This document shows, piece after piece, positions 50,011 to 61,067 of a stretch of DNA of 64,000 nt (position 1 is its first letter; every line of letters starts with the position of its first letter). Both the position numbers and the translations under genes were made by a program. The notes beneath the pieces are model-generated. The model had not been told where the DNA came from and made no database searches. It saw only the letters and a program-made list of their open reading frames with translations. Source of the DNA: Pyrrhosoma nymphula. Lineage: Eukaryota > Arthropoda > Insecta > Odonata > Coenagrionidae. The DNA is taken from contig OY754335.1 of assembly GCA_963573305.1 (NCBI GenBank), positions 56,937,985 to 57,001,984 of the forward strand. Direction: 5' to 3'.

Positions 50011-50282
50011 GGGAGGGTTTACACTGGTAAGTAACTTCCGCAACTTTCCTCTGCAAGAGCTTGTGTGGGGTTTTACTCTGACGAAATATTTTTCACAAGT
50101 TAGTTAAGAGACAGATTGGTTTCCGTGTACGCTGATAATAATACGCTCCTGCAAGCGACTTGCCGAAACTTACAAAAGTCCCGCAAGCGGACTTGGAGAG
50201 CCATTTATTTTGCTGCAATTTACGTCGAACGTCGGTTTCGGCGAGAAGCATGCGCAATTAATTCGTCGGTGTAAACCCACCT
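50011..50282. mobile_element. PIF/Harbinger-like MITE (272 bp, TCA target duplication)
   Basis: The left end GGGAGGGTTTACACTGGTAA and the right end, reverse complemented (AGGTGGGTTTACACCGACGA), are inverted repeats over about 30 bp. Both flanks are TCA (50008-50010 and 50283-50285). The G-rich start and the TTTACAC core resemble the MITE at 22.6 kb, with a 3-bp duplication again. There is no coding capacity. A repeated CCGCAAGCGGACTT-type motif lies inside. Confidence 0.8.
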
Positions 50283-50369
50283 TCAGAACTAGTGGCGGAA
50301 AACGAGTTTTCGGCTCTTCAATCGATAACGCTATGTTTCACTATAAACTTAAGATAAACACATAAACAG

Positions 50370-50430
50370 ATAACCCGAAGTGGAAATCGTACCCGTGACC
50401 TTCGGAGTGTCACGTGATTAAGAGTAGGAA
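50370..50430 (-). repeat. Possible degraded tRNA-like SINE head
   Basis: On the minus strand, GGGTACGATTTCC (about 50393) resembles a B box and is preceded by ACTCCGAAGGTCAC, as in T-arm-bearing SINE heads. No second copy was found in the window. Confidence 0.25.
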
Positions 50431-50504
50431 TACGATTGAAGTTTCATGACCTAAATTGCCACTTCCACGCATTTTTTCAGAGTAGGAAACATATTCAAAA
50501 CGCC

Positions 50505-50620
50505 AGAGAAAAAAGCAAATATCTTGGCCATGTCGAGAGAATGAATGAGAAGTAAATGGGTGGGCCGAGGAAGTCATGAGTGAATGTGGCTGAGAATACT
50601 CATGAAAGAAGAAATATTAG
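50505..50620 (+). pseudogene. Probable LINE C-terminal scrap
   Basis: One plus-strand frame near 50517-50560 reads S-K-Y-L-G-H-V-E-R-M-N-E-K, then a stop and G-G-P-R-K-S. The G-H-V-E-R-M-N-E core is typical of the same non-LTR group as the fragment at 40.7 kb. Surrounding sequence is not recognisable, so only a short scrap is claimed. Confidence 0.4.
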
Positions 50621-50953
50621 GAGCCTTCAGAACAGGAGAGCATATTTAAATGCAATAAAGCTTTGCATGATTGTAACTGAATCAAAAAAAATGCAAGGGT
50701 AGGGCTGAATGGAGTAAATTTTCGAAGCAGAGTCAGATAATCACCGAGGATTACCACCCGGAATCAAACGCCTTAGGTTTTGCCAACCCCGAAAATGAAC
50801 GGCGGAAAGGAGTGATCGGTATGCATGCTTGGCGATTATGGATACCTCAATTGTTATTTATATAGTTATCCTGACTTTTGCAAGCATAAAAAATAAGGCA
50901 AACGTCAATTACGCAGTTTGAAACTAATCCCGGCCCATTCCGGGAAATAATTA

Positions 50954-51331
50954 GTGAGAAAATGGAAGATTGCCGACAAAACCCAGCGTTTGGGAAGGAT
51001 TTTTTTACCTACTTATTATGAGATGTTAAATTGGTTAAAAATTGAAGAAAGACGTATGCTGCAAATGGGTGTATTTATTTTTAAATTATTAAATGTAAAG
51101 ATTCCATTGTATTTATATGATCAATATGTATATAATAAGGACAAAAAAAAGCGAATGACTAGAAATAATTCCAACTTAATAATACCATGCCATAGAACAA
51201 CTACTTACAATAAATCATTTTATGTAACATCTTGTAAATTGTGGAATTCTCTTCCTCAGAATTTAAAGACACTGACATCAGTGAATGTATTCAAGAGAGC
51301 TTTGAAAGAGTATTTATGTTCTAAACATTAG
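50954..51331 (+). CDS. C-terminus of LINE reverse transcriptase (5'-truncated)
   Basis: An uninterrupted frame of 125 codons ending at a TAG. Residues 24-42 (Y-E-M-L-N-W-L-K-I-E-E-R-R-M) match the L-x-W-L-P-I-x-x-R segment. Residues 94-120 (S-C-K-L-W-N-S-L-P-Q-N-L-K, then F-K-R-A-L-K-E-Y-L) match the terminal L-W-N-S-L-P-x-x-L-K, F-K-x-x-L-K-x-x-L block of CR1/Jockey/L2-type ORF2 proteins. RT catalytic motifs and endonuclease are missing upstream, so this is a short 5'-truncated insertion. The frame opens at GTG in unrelated sequence, so the listed start is not a real initiation site. Intact frame, clear 3' UTR and tail suggest a young copy. Confidence 0.85.
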   Translation: MRKWKIADKTQRLGRIFLPTYYEMLNWLKIEERRMLQMGVFIFKLLNVKIPLYLYDQYVYNKDKKKRMTRNNSNLIIPCHRTTTYNKSFYVTSCKLWNSLPQNLKTLTSVNVFKRALKEYLCSKH

Positions 51332-51656
51332 TATATAAAATGTAATATTTACTTATTTATTTATTTGTTTTATTTCTTGTAAATTATGTAATATTAGTGA
51401 CTGTTTATACAAAGCATTGTAAGTGTTATGCCTTTAATCATTTTATGTAATTTAATCCTTTTTTGTAATACCAACCTATATTATTATGTCTTCTGCATGT
51501 AATTATGTAGCTATTACTTTATTACTTTATGTTGTCTGTCAATCTTATCAGCAGCCGAAAATATAAATAAATGTAAATGCCATGTATTTGTGCTCCATGG
51601 GATTATATAGTCCCAGAGTAAATAAACTTTATCTTATCTTATCTTATCTTATCTTA
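51332..51656 (+). mobile_element. 3' UTR and TTATC tail of the LINE
   Basis: An AT-rich 3' UTR follows the stop codon. Near 51599 a short hairpin GGGATTATATAGTCCC (with one G-U pair) is followed by AGAGTAAATAAACTTTATC, and the element ends in about six TTATC or CTTAT units (about 51627-51655). Short tandem tails instead of poly(A) are known from several non-LTR clades. With the coding part, the insertion is about 700 bp. Confidence 0.8.
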
Positions 51657-52637
51657 CTTAAACGTTCGAATTCTACGAAATAACCTCGAAAGAGAGTAGG
51701 AGCCATAGTAAAGACAGACAAAAGGCGAGAATCTAGGAGAAATCCTCTGTATTACAAGGTAGGTAAATGTCGGTAGCGCAATGAATAAAATAGGCAAATT
51801 ACATGCATAGGTGCATAAGTGTTCAGGAGAAAATTGAGGAATGATGGTGAATCTCAGGGTTGGGCAATGTTTTTTAAAATTATAATGCGTACCCAAAAAC
51901 GTGAAAATCTTTAGTCCTATCACCGAAAATTACACTTTATTTGACTAAGCCTACTCCCGAAATGGGAGCGGCGTGATGGGTATGTTATGCAAGAAATATC
52001 TCCGAAAAGTAGTTGAGGAAGTTGACGTCCGAGGGTGCACGAGAGCGAAGGTGGCGCCGCGGCCAACGGCGCGGTGACTTTAAGTGAGAGAGGGAAGACC
52101 CGGAGCGAAGTGCTTGAGGCAGACAGGCCTTTACTACAGTCCGGCCACGCCCTCTTCTCTCGCACGACCTGGATTCCGCGGAATCAATAAAACTGCACCA
52201 TTTGAGCATCGTCACATTCACATTTTTAGGTATTCCGAGGCGTGAGAGAAATAGCACGCCGGTTCCCCTATTAATCACCGGATTTCAAATTTTGTCTTTC
52301 GTTCCTCATCTCGCCAACCCGACAAGTTCCCGTCTGAATTAAAGAACTGAAGTGTAGACGTCGGCAATCAAGTGTTCGAATTCAAAGGAGTGTTCCCTCA
52401 ATTTCAATATTCTGGTCAGTACAGGTACTATTTCATCCAGCCTATTTTTTGACGATGGTCCTTTTTCCTTGAAAAAGTGGAAACGATTTTCTTTATCCTT
52501 CGCCAGTCCTACCTAGAACTTATAACATGAATACTGATAAGGTGTTCAAACCGTTGAATTTTCCCAATGAATGATTATCATTTTATTGAATTAACATTGC
52601 TTTCGTGCTAAGATTGATATTAAAGTTAGCCCTAAAT
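51657..52637. other. Intergenic DNA
   Basis: 52020-52160 is GC-rich, with a short GCCGCGGCCAACGGCGCGG block. Overlapping minus-strand frames (81 and 97 codons) are unrecognised. Confidence 0.4.
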
Positions 52638-52862
52638 GACGTATTTTTAGAAATAAAATCTTAACTGGAAATATAAAAACCGGGAATTAAAAGGCAAGAC
52701 GCTGGACAGGTGCATTACCACTGCTTGCGTAATTAGCTACATATAAAAGCTATTAAATAAAAGACGCATTTTTAGAAATAAAATCATAACTGGCAATATG
52801 GCATCCCTGCGTCAAAAAACAAGACGCCGCGCCGGGCAGACTTTGAAGAACTTAATTGCTTC
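52638..52862. repeat. Tandem duplication, 125-bp period
   Basis: GACGTATTTTTAGAAATAAA at 52638 recurs as GACGCATTTTTAGAAATAAA at 52763. CAAGACGCTGGACAGGTGC and CAAGACGCCGCGCCGGGCAG keep the same offset. The units have diverged by a few bases. Confidence 0.75.
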
Positions 52863-52898
52863 TCTAAACTGCTGAGAATGATAGGAAAATTTACCCGA

Positions 52899-53121
52899 CA
52901 TTAGTCGCGCAATGAGATTTTCTCTCATACCAAATGTAAACTTGTGCTCACTTTATAATCATGAGTTAGAATAAGTTTCGTATCCTTCTAGCTGACTTTT
53001 TATCTCTTCCTATTGACCGACCGTCTCAAAAAGTATAAATGAAGCGTCCGCAGCTGTATAATGATATGTCTGATACCGTCGGCTACAAAGTGTGAGACTT
53101 TTTCTCATCGCGCGACCACTG
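52899..53121. mobile_element. hAT-like MITE (about 223 bp)
   Basis: The left end CATTAGTCGCGCAATGAGA and the right end, reverse complemented (CAGTGGTCGCGCGATGAGA), differ at three positions and continue into TCTCA-type inner repeats. CAGTG-type ends suggest hAT, but no 8-bp target duplication is visible, so the exact superfamily is open. A third related end lies at 53461-53497 (GTGTGAGGGAAAGTCTCACA, then CGCGACCGC). Confidence 0.6.
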
Positions 53122-53460
53122 ACGATATTGTTTTTGTATCACTGAGTTGCGTTACAATCTCGCAACATGTGAGCAAAGTTGATTAATCTCGTGGAGAGCA
53201 GATATTTTAGTGCAAATTTATGAGTCATAAGAATGCGTCCTCATAAATAAATATTTCTACATGAGAATGGTAATTTTCTTCATTTACACCTAATGATATC
53301 ATCGCCAGTAAAATTAGAAATAATTACGTAATTGTATCATTAATTGTGTATATGTGGAAATCATTGTTTCAAATGAAAATTTAGAGAAATAAATTATATC
53401 TAAATATAGTGTAATATATTGCCAATAAACGCTCTATGATAGATAGCCAATGATTCATCT

Positions 53461-53497
53461 GAGTGTGAGGGAAAGTCTCACACGCGACCGCTCGCGT
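53461..53497. repeat. Solo end related to the hAT-like MITE
   Basis: The TGTGAG...CTCACACGCGACCG arrangement matches the right terminal repeat of the element ending at 53121. No partner end was found between 53122 and 53460. Confidence 0.4.
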
Positions 53498-54498
53498 AAT
53501 TGGTACCACTCCCGGGTAAACTCTTGATTTGAGTGACATGTTGTGCTTTACGAAGAGCAAAAGGCAAATAATATAAGGAAAAGAAGATTATAGGTTGACA
53601 GAATAGTATTTTTTTAAATCACCCATTAAAAAAAGTATATTGTTTAAACTACGTCATTTAATGTTATATAAAATGCCAGAAACTGTTTCCCCTCAGACAG
53701 AAGAGGGAGTAGGGGTTTTACTAAGTCCTTAAGGTCCTTACTTAAGGTAATTTAACACCTAACCATTAAAAATCTGAATTAGTTACGTATATTAAGTTTT
53801 TTAAAGTTGAAAAATTTGTAGGGAACGTGTTTTTTATTATATATCAGCTCATTATACTGTAACGTGTTATATAAAGGGTTAAAATTTAAAGGTATAACAG
53901 CATTATGCCAGCAACGACGTTACTAATGAATGAAGTAGCTCGTATCCTAAGAGTTAGGCAACCAAAAGTGAGCATACGTTATCCATTTTGCAGAGCTATT
54001 CATTAAAATCCATGATGGGTCATATTTGAATGGTATTGTATATCAGCCTTTAGAATGTAGGTGTAATATACGTGGTGATTCTGAATCGAGCACGTAATAA
54101 ACATTGCTTTACTGCAAATCACATATTCATGCATCTGCCAAGCGTAAACATTTTTCCTCGAATGAAGATGAGTTAAGAAATCCAACTGCATTACATTTCT
54201 TTTAAGAACATTGAGATCAGCTGTAGCTTAATGCTCACAGTAACTTAATGAGATATTACAACAGTATTTATTCAGCCAATGAAACTTAATCAACCTATCT
54301 AATTACCTAACTATGCATGTCAGTCTGTAATGCTGCAAGGGGCGCTATGATTAAGAATTAAATTTCAGTGCAAGCGAATACAATTTTATGTTTAAATATA
54401 TATTATTAGAATTATAGATCCAACCCAAAAAAGTCATACAAGTCTATATCATATCATTAGTCCCATTGGTTTGTGTCAATGGTTTAAAAAAATAGGTA
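53498..54498. other. AT-rich intergenic DNA
   Basis: No feature supported. Confidence 0.5.
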
Positions 54499-55470
54499 TC
54501 TATATATAAATACGTGGAGAGAAAACTTTGTACCCCTTTTTAAGCATATTCCGCGCACAGATGAGTGTGAGATTTGGCATGGTTAAAGTTTATATAGATA
54601 AGGAAGGCAGAAAGCTAAAATCTATATATTTATTTTATATGTTAACTTATTTATGCATTTATATATTTTTAGTGACTCCCATAGGAAAAATACGTAAAGC
54701 TGATGTTTGGTTTCGTTCAGACCTTTATTCATTTGCAAAATTTAGCTACAAATAAAAGTCGTAGGAAATTGGGAGAATTACCAAGAGAAGAAAATTTATT
54801 AGAGATTCGTATTTTGATAACCAAATGTTGTTTTACAGTCATAATTGTGAAAAATGTAATAAAATGTATCGATACTTAGCACACTTATTTGCGTTTTTGA
54901 GTCATCGTCCCTATAACGACCATGCTAATTGTTGAAGCCGAGATTCCGTTCATTTATTTTCACTCTGAACTAATTTAGAAATAAATAAATGACTAGGTAC
55001 ACATACTACATACTGTTGTAGCAACCGAATTTTAACAATTTTTAAAAATATACTTATTATGTATTTCTCATGCATTATTTTTTTAAGGAAATTGTGATGA
55101 CCATATGAAAATAAATACACAAAACTTAAAATCTACGACTTATGTACAAGAACGAGAGGAAGCACATGTTATCACAGACGACTGAAAATTGTTATAACCG
55201 TGAAAAATAATTTAAAGGGATTGTTTTTAAACAATAATATATACTCTCATAAGATAAGGTTTGATTCGGTGCAAGGGCTTCTTATTTTGCCTTTATTAAG
55301 GTATATATTTCACCTCATCCTCTCCATGGGCGGTTAATAAAATGTTTATGGCATACTTAATGGTATATAAATTTGCACGTCACATCTTAGGGATTCTTTT
55401 TACCTTATGAAACTATATGATATAATGTTTTCTTCTTCTCGTTGAATTTCAACGGGCATCCTCTACTAGT
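54499..55470 (+). mobile_element. Helitron-like non-autonomous element
   Basis: The 5' end is TCTATATATAAATACG and the 3' end is CTAGT at 55466-55470. It lies exactly between A (54498) and T (55471), as Helitrons do. A perfect 5-bp hairpin GTTGA-ATT-TCAAC (55441-55453) sits 12 bases before the CTAGT, at the expected place. GAGATTTGGCATGG near the 5' end recalls a motif often seen in insect Helitron-derived repeats. No Rep or helicase coding is present. Confidence 0.65.
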
Positions 55471-56538
55471 TTATATTAATTCATAAATATGTATGGGTGT
55501 CTGTCTGTTTGTCTCTAATCAAATCAAGCAAAAAGGGCTGACTCAATAACTATGAAATTTTGCATGTGAGTAATCAAGTACCCTGGAACGAACATAGCCT
55601 ATATTAAAAGGTCCTCAGGGCCTCAGGGGCCCCAAAACGGGCTCCTACTATTTACTCCCATAAGAAAGGCATTGAAATCAGTGCAGTGGTTTCTTATTTT
55701 GCTTTTTTTAAATATTTTCTCTGAGTGATACATTGTGAACATTTGCACTATCGGATGGTTGAAAAAATTAAGTGCATATTAATTTTTAGCAATTTATTTT
55801 GTTATACACTTCGTTTTTGCTTAAAATTATTTTTTTCCGATTTTAACAATAGTAAATTTCCTTGGCAACCTGAGCAATGGCTATGTACAGGAAATTTATT
55901 TCGGGCCTGTTATAGATTACATAAAATTAAATTATCAATATTAACAAATTTCAGTGAGATTTAATTTGGGGTATTTTGTACCCCAACCTCTCCATCTGTG
56001 CTGAACGGCTTTTACATAGTATCTGCATTTAGCACGTAAGATTGATTATAATAATTAAGTCAAATCGGTAATAGTAGTATATCGTTTACTACGTCGCATT
56101 TTGCACACTGCTAGAGACCAACATATTGCAGCTATTAAACATTGATACAGTCCCAGACCTCAAGAGGGATGGTTGGGGTTTGGCTCAAATTCCAAAAATA
56201 ACTGCTTTCCTATTGCCTTGGAATGAATGAAGTAAATAGCCGTTTATCTTGAAATTTTGAGCGTAGGTACATGCTACTTATTTAAAATAAAAATACAAAT
56301 ATGGGGTCTATTGGTACTGGAAAAAATCTAGCTTAAACTCACTTAAGTGAAAATATGCTCAAAATGTAGCGATCTTCCCCAAGCCCCCCACTGCGGAACT
56401 GGAATACTTTTTTAGTTTTACTGTTTTAAGAATATACAATTGCAAGTTTTATTCAAATTTCTGCTTGAATTGAACTACTTCTATATTATTTCTTACTTTT
56501 ATCTTTGCCATTGAGTATCATCGGGCATTTCTGCTAGT
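55471..56538 (+). mobile_element. Second Helitron-like unit, end to end with the first
   Basis: It begins right after the CTAGT of the preceding unit with TTATATTAATTCATAAATATG, broken here as TTATATTAATTC and ATAAATATG, then a GTCTGTCTGTTTGTCT stretch. It ends ATCGGGCATTTCTGCTAGT, matching AACGGGCATCCTCTACTAGT of the first unit. Internally, GCA-GTGGTTTCTTATTTTGC (about 55681-55701) matches CTTCTTATTTTGCC (about 55278). The 3' hairpin is degenerate here. The boundary at its 5' end is not a canonical TC, so the start is uncertain. Confidence 0.5.
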
Positions 56539-56691
56539 CAAAAATAAAAATTGTCTGTCATGAATATTTATCTTGGTTACTATGTTGCTATAAACAATAT
56601 ATTGGTAAATTCAATGAAGATATTGTCTAAGCATTTATTAAGTGAATACTAAGTAAAGGTAATTTGAGGATATCTTAGAATTTTCACGTAC

Positions 56692-56745
56692 GGGAGACTT
56701 TTATGCAGGGGAGACTTTTATGGAGGGGAGACTTTTAAATGGAGG
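56692..56745. repeat. 17-bp minisatellite, three units
   Basis: GGGAGACTTTTATG recurs at 56692, 56708 and 56725, the last unit ending AAATGGA instead. Confidence 0.8.
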
Positions 56746-59700
56746 AATACTTAATAGATTCTTTTATTTTTTATTATTTAGATTTTATAAGACTTTTAAT
56801 CTGGTCGAGCGTTAATTTTGCAGTGAGGGAACGTCATTTTTGGCTGGATGTAGCTAATTCCATTATAGTTACATAATCACACTATGAATAAAAGATGCTT
56901 TTTGAATTATATACGATTTATGTCGGCTCATAATAATATTTAGTTTTTATACAGCAAAATCTTTATTTTACTTAACTGAATACCTTTGATTTAATTTGTA
57001 AATATCTAATCATTGCATGAAAGTATGAAATATTCACGCACTTAGGTTCAGATTAGTTGTTTGCCTTATTCAATCTCCTAAATAAGTGAAGTACTGGCAT
57101 CCTGAGCGAAGGGCAAGGATTTCAGTTCCAGATATAACGGAAATGTTTCATCGGTAATCCGACGTAGGCTTGAGTACATATCGGAGAGCATTGATGGGAG
57201 AGCAGAGCATCTGCCGGAAAACGTGGTTCTCCAGGCGGTTATCGTATAGAATGGACCAATGCCGGTGACAAGCCCCTTTCCTTCCTTCTTCTGTGAATTC
57301 ATCTATGAAGCTACGATGCTCCTAGACCAATAACCATTCTTCAAGAGTGAAGCGCCAATGTCTACGGAAGAGACAGGGTTTAAATCGATACTAATGATCG
57401 TTTAGAGGGCATTTTGAACTTTGAAACACTTCTACTACACTGCCTACATGAACGAATATCTAGTCGTAAATCACTAACTCGGGTGAGGCTCGATGAACCA
57501 GACAAGAAACCTGGCACGAGAGATGCATCATTTCAAGGATCCACTTAAAGCGAAAACATCATGGCAGAGCAACTTGAACTGATGTAAACAGCTTGGGAAG
57601 TGTGTTTGATGCTACATTCCTGAGCAGGTGAATATTCAAGATGTGATTATAAATAGTGATATTCCTCAATATAGTCAATTGCGATTTCTGGCGGTTGTAG
57701 TTTATTATTTATTTGTTCCTTGCAGTTAAAAATTTCATCTGTTCGTTCTGGCCATCTCCAGAATTACTCACATTTCTCCTTAGCACTAATTTTGTATTCT
57801 TCTTTAACTATGCTCAAAACTTGGCCTGGGTAACGGTTTTGTCTCGTAGTATACAAGTATACATAAATGCATGCATACAATTTCATTTTTCTATCGAGAT
57901 CTTCATTGTTTACTTCATTTTTCAGGAGTAAGCCTTTAAAAATAGCTGAATTTATACCATGCATAGGATATATATGAATGTGAGATCACGGATACTACTA
58001 TATAATTTTCCGCTCATTATTTATTCTTTGGATGAGCCTACAGGGCGAGTAATCGAAGTACACTCTAATTTCACATAATAAATTAAATTATTACCATAGA
58101 TTAAATAATATACAATATTTAATAAAAATAATATAAAGGCAAAATCGTTAAAAACTTTGGCAAAATCTGAGACATGATAATAAGCAGCATTACTCAATAA
58201 TTGTAAAGCTTCTTATATAAAAATTGTAAAGAAAAAATGAAACACCTAAATAAAAAAGAAAGAATCAGTGTTCGAAAAAAAATCAACATGTTATACGTAG
58301 AGTTGCAAACATATGTTCATCTATTAAAATTAATCGGAAAACTGTTATAAAAAGGTTTCCACCCGGTGAAAAGCCAATGCTGGAACCCAAAAACTTAAAC
58401 AGGTTCAATATAGATTATAACAGATACAACATTGATATGTCATGATGTTAGAATAGAAAATCTCCTTATCACATTCTATCATTGATCATCTTCTTCAAAT
58501 AAAACCTGAACCTACGGAACCTACGTGACCTACGGAATCGGGGTGAGACGAAAGCACTGGCCATTGTAGCTAAAGATATAAATGAATAAATTGAATTTTA
58601 GACATTTATCTAAACATTTACGCCAAAAAATAAATACCTGGGGTATATATAATTCTACCTGGTTCTTTATCGAAAAGCTGATTCAAAGAAATGTTGAATT
58701 GGCCTCGCAGTAACTTAACGAAGTCCCCCAATGTTTTTTGTCCACAGTTATCCGCGGCGTTGGTCAGATGATATAACATTTTTCGGGTGGGATTTGCGTA
58801 TGCTGTTTTGGATCACAGAAGGTTCGCCAGCTATTCTGCTGGCTACCTCAGGTGTAGGATAGCGAGGTTTTTCGTTCAGTTCCTATAGAGGCCAAGTTGG
58901 CTTGGTTTGGCGCCTCCCTCATACGGAACACCAGTAGTTTAAACGGGTAGTTTAAATTATATCTTCGCCAGGAAGGTACTTTTAAGCCTAAAACAATTAA
59001 TGAGGTCAGTTAAAATGATGATGATGAATAAATAAATGCACTCTCAAGCGATCGCATTAGGCAATACGGATGGACGTAATTTCCTGGGAAACGCGATGCG
59101 CAAGCAGTGAACGCAGGCTATTTAGATGGCTTCCCAGGAAACACGGAAAGGGCAGTTCAGAAATGCTCATTAGCTTCCAGCACCCTTACTTAGACGAGAA
59201 TTATTGAAAAAAAACCTCGAGCCAAAATTAAATATGTAAATACATACCCATGAGTGAGATTGAATACAGCATAAGAATATTACCAGCAACCTCTACCGTG
59301 TAATATTACACACCGTTTAATAAATCTCATTTAAATAATAAGACACAAGTAATGGCATACTATGGCATAACAATGTAGAGGAGGTAAATATTATTTGACG
59401 GAGAACATGTCATCTCGAAGAAAATAGGTATTTATATCATAGGTATTTATATCCATCCAATCATAGATAATTATATCCATCATTAAGATTAGGAGTATAA
59501 AGAAGTTATTATTTTCACTTTTGAAACAACACAAAATACTCATAAACTATCGCGCTTGAGCGGCAATTTCATTATCCGTAATTTTTAAATTAACAAAAGG
59601 TTACAGAAGAACATCAACTCAACCGCAAACAAAATATCAAGAATAAATAACCATTTATACAATGGGAAACTTCAGCAAAGCAGCTTTTAAAACAATCAAA

Positions 59701-60429
59701 TTAAATAAACTAATAAAAAAAGATCTCTTGGTTAATTATTTAATTCTTAGTAACAATAAACTAACTCTGATTCGGGGAAGGGTCAGAAATAAAAAAAACT
59801 ACTTCATACATTATGTTTAAAAATAACCGTAAAGTAGTAAAACTTCAGAACCTCGTTAGTCAATCGAAATATTCAGACATTTTTAGTTTAAAATATGAAT
59901 ACTGTAAGTAAATACGTGAAAGGAATAATACACGAATGCCAACCTATTTTATAATTATAATAAGCGCGTTGTGTACCTGGAGTACATTATCTTATTTCAT
60001 CCATTTTTGGAAAAATAGGTAAAATTGTGAACGATGAAGTAATTGAAATTATTTATTATTATCATTTGAAAGATGAAATCTTCCTCTTCACAATTAAGTC
60101 AAATCTATTGAATTTTATGAGTAGCGATACATATCTCTCTCAAACTGCCTTACAAATGAACGGAAGCTTTGGCAAAGGTAGAGCATAGAATATTGCAACC
60201 CCAATCATATTCTGGTGAATTAGCACCACTGAAAGGCCAAAAGACGCATTTACATTTGGAATTAAATAACATAATTGAAAAGATAGTTTTATGTACTTTT
60301 TGAGCAACGCTACATCTTGACGTGGATGATGATGACAAAAGAGCGACTAAAGAATTAAAGCGCGCGCAAGTTAAAAATTAAAAATAGCAAGAGGCGAGCA
60401 GCGTAGAAAAAAAAGGCAAGGGCAGTAAA
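56746..60429. other. AT-rich intergenic DNA
   Basis: No gene recognised. 59085-59150 contains TTTCCTGGGAAACGC and CTTCCCAGGAAACAC, inverted to each other and each partly palindromic. 58512-58535 has a CCTACG unit repeated three times. Nothing else is visible. Confidence 0.45.
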
Positions 60430-60720
60430 AGGGACCCGCGCCAACGTCCTACTCTCTTTCTATAAAACTCTAACGGGACCCCGTATGTGGAGGAGGGAGA
60501 AAGCAAGAGAGAGAAAGAGAGAAGGGCTTGCTTCGGCAGCAGCAATGGGAAGAGAGAGATACTGGAGAGCAGTAGAGAAGCGGGTGGGCGGGGAGCAGCT
60601 TGCACACAAAACCTCGGGAGCCCTTGCAAAACTACCGCCCGTACCTTCGGAGCGGGGCGTGTAAGGGGATGTAGGTCACGACCCGGGAATTTCACATCGC
60701 ATTACGTGCTACTACACAGG
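60430..60720. promoter_or_regulatory. GC- and purine-rich block
   Basis: About 290 bases of higher G+C, with purine runs (GAGAGAGAAAGAGAGAAG near 60506) and CpGs at the 3' side. A 105-codon minus-strand frame and a 78-codon plus-strand frame overlap, with no known domain. Confidence 0.25.
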
Positions 60721-61067
60721 TAGCCACGCCTACCTTAGCGGAGCAGGCGGCCGGACGAGGACAAGAAGGGGAAATGATGATGCACGGAGGGGCATGACGA
60801 ACATTTAAAAAGGGTGGAAGAGCAAAAGATGGACGCACGTGCAATAGGTTGAACCAGAAATAACATATTTTTAGTTTTTTTTTCAAATTTAATAGGTTTG
60901 AAGCTTGAAACTTTTCCATTTAATGCAAACATACTGTAGATGTATTAAATTTTGTGTCAATCAACCCTTGGCCACTCATGTCATAAGGGTACATATTTTG
61001 CAAATTTGAAGGGTGAGATATGTTTTTTTTATTCTAATCGAATATATAATGTAAATTTTGACATACA

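Noticed and set aside
59085..59150. TTTCCTGGGAAAC and inverted partner as transposon ends
   Set aside because: Each copy is itself nearly palindromic and the spacing is short; no target duplication seen.
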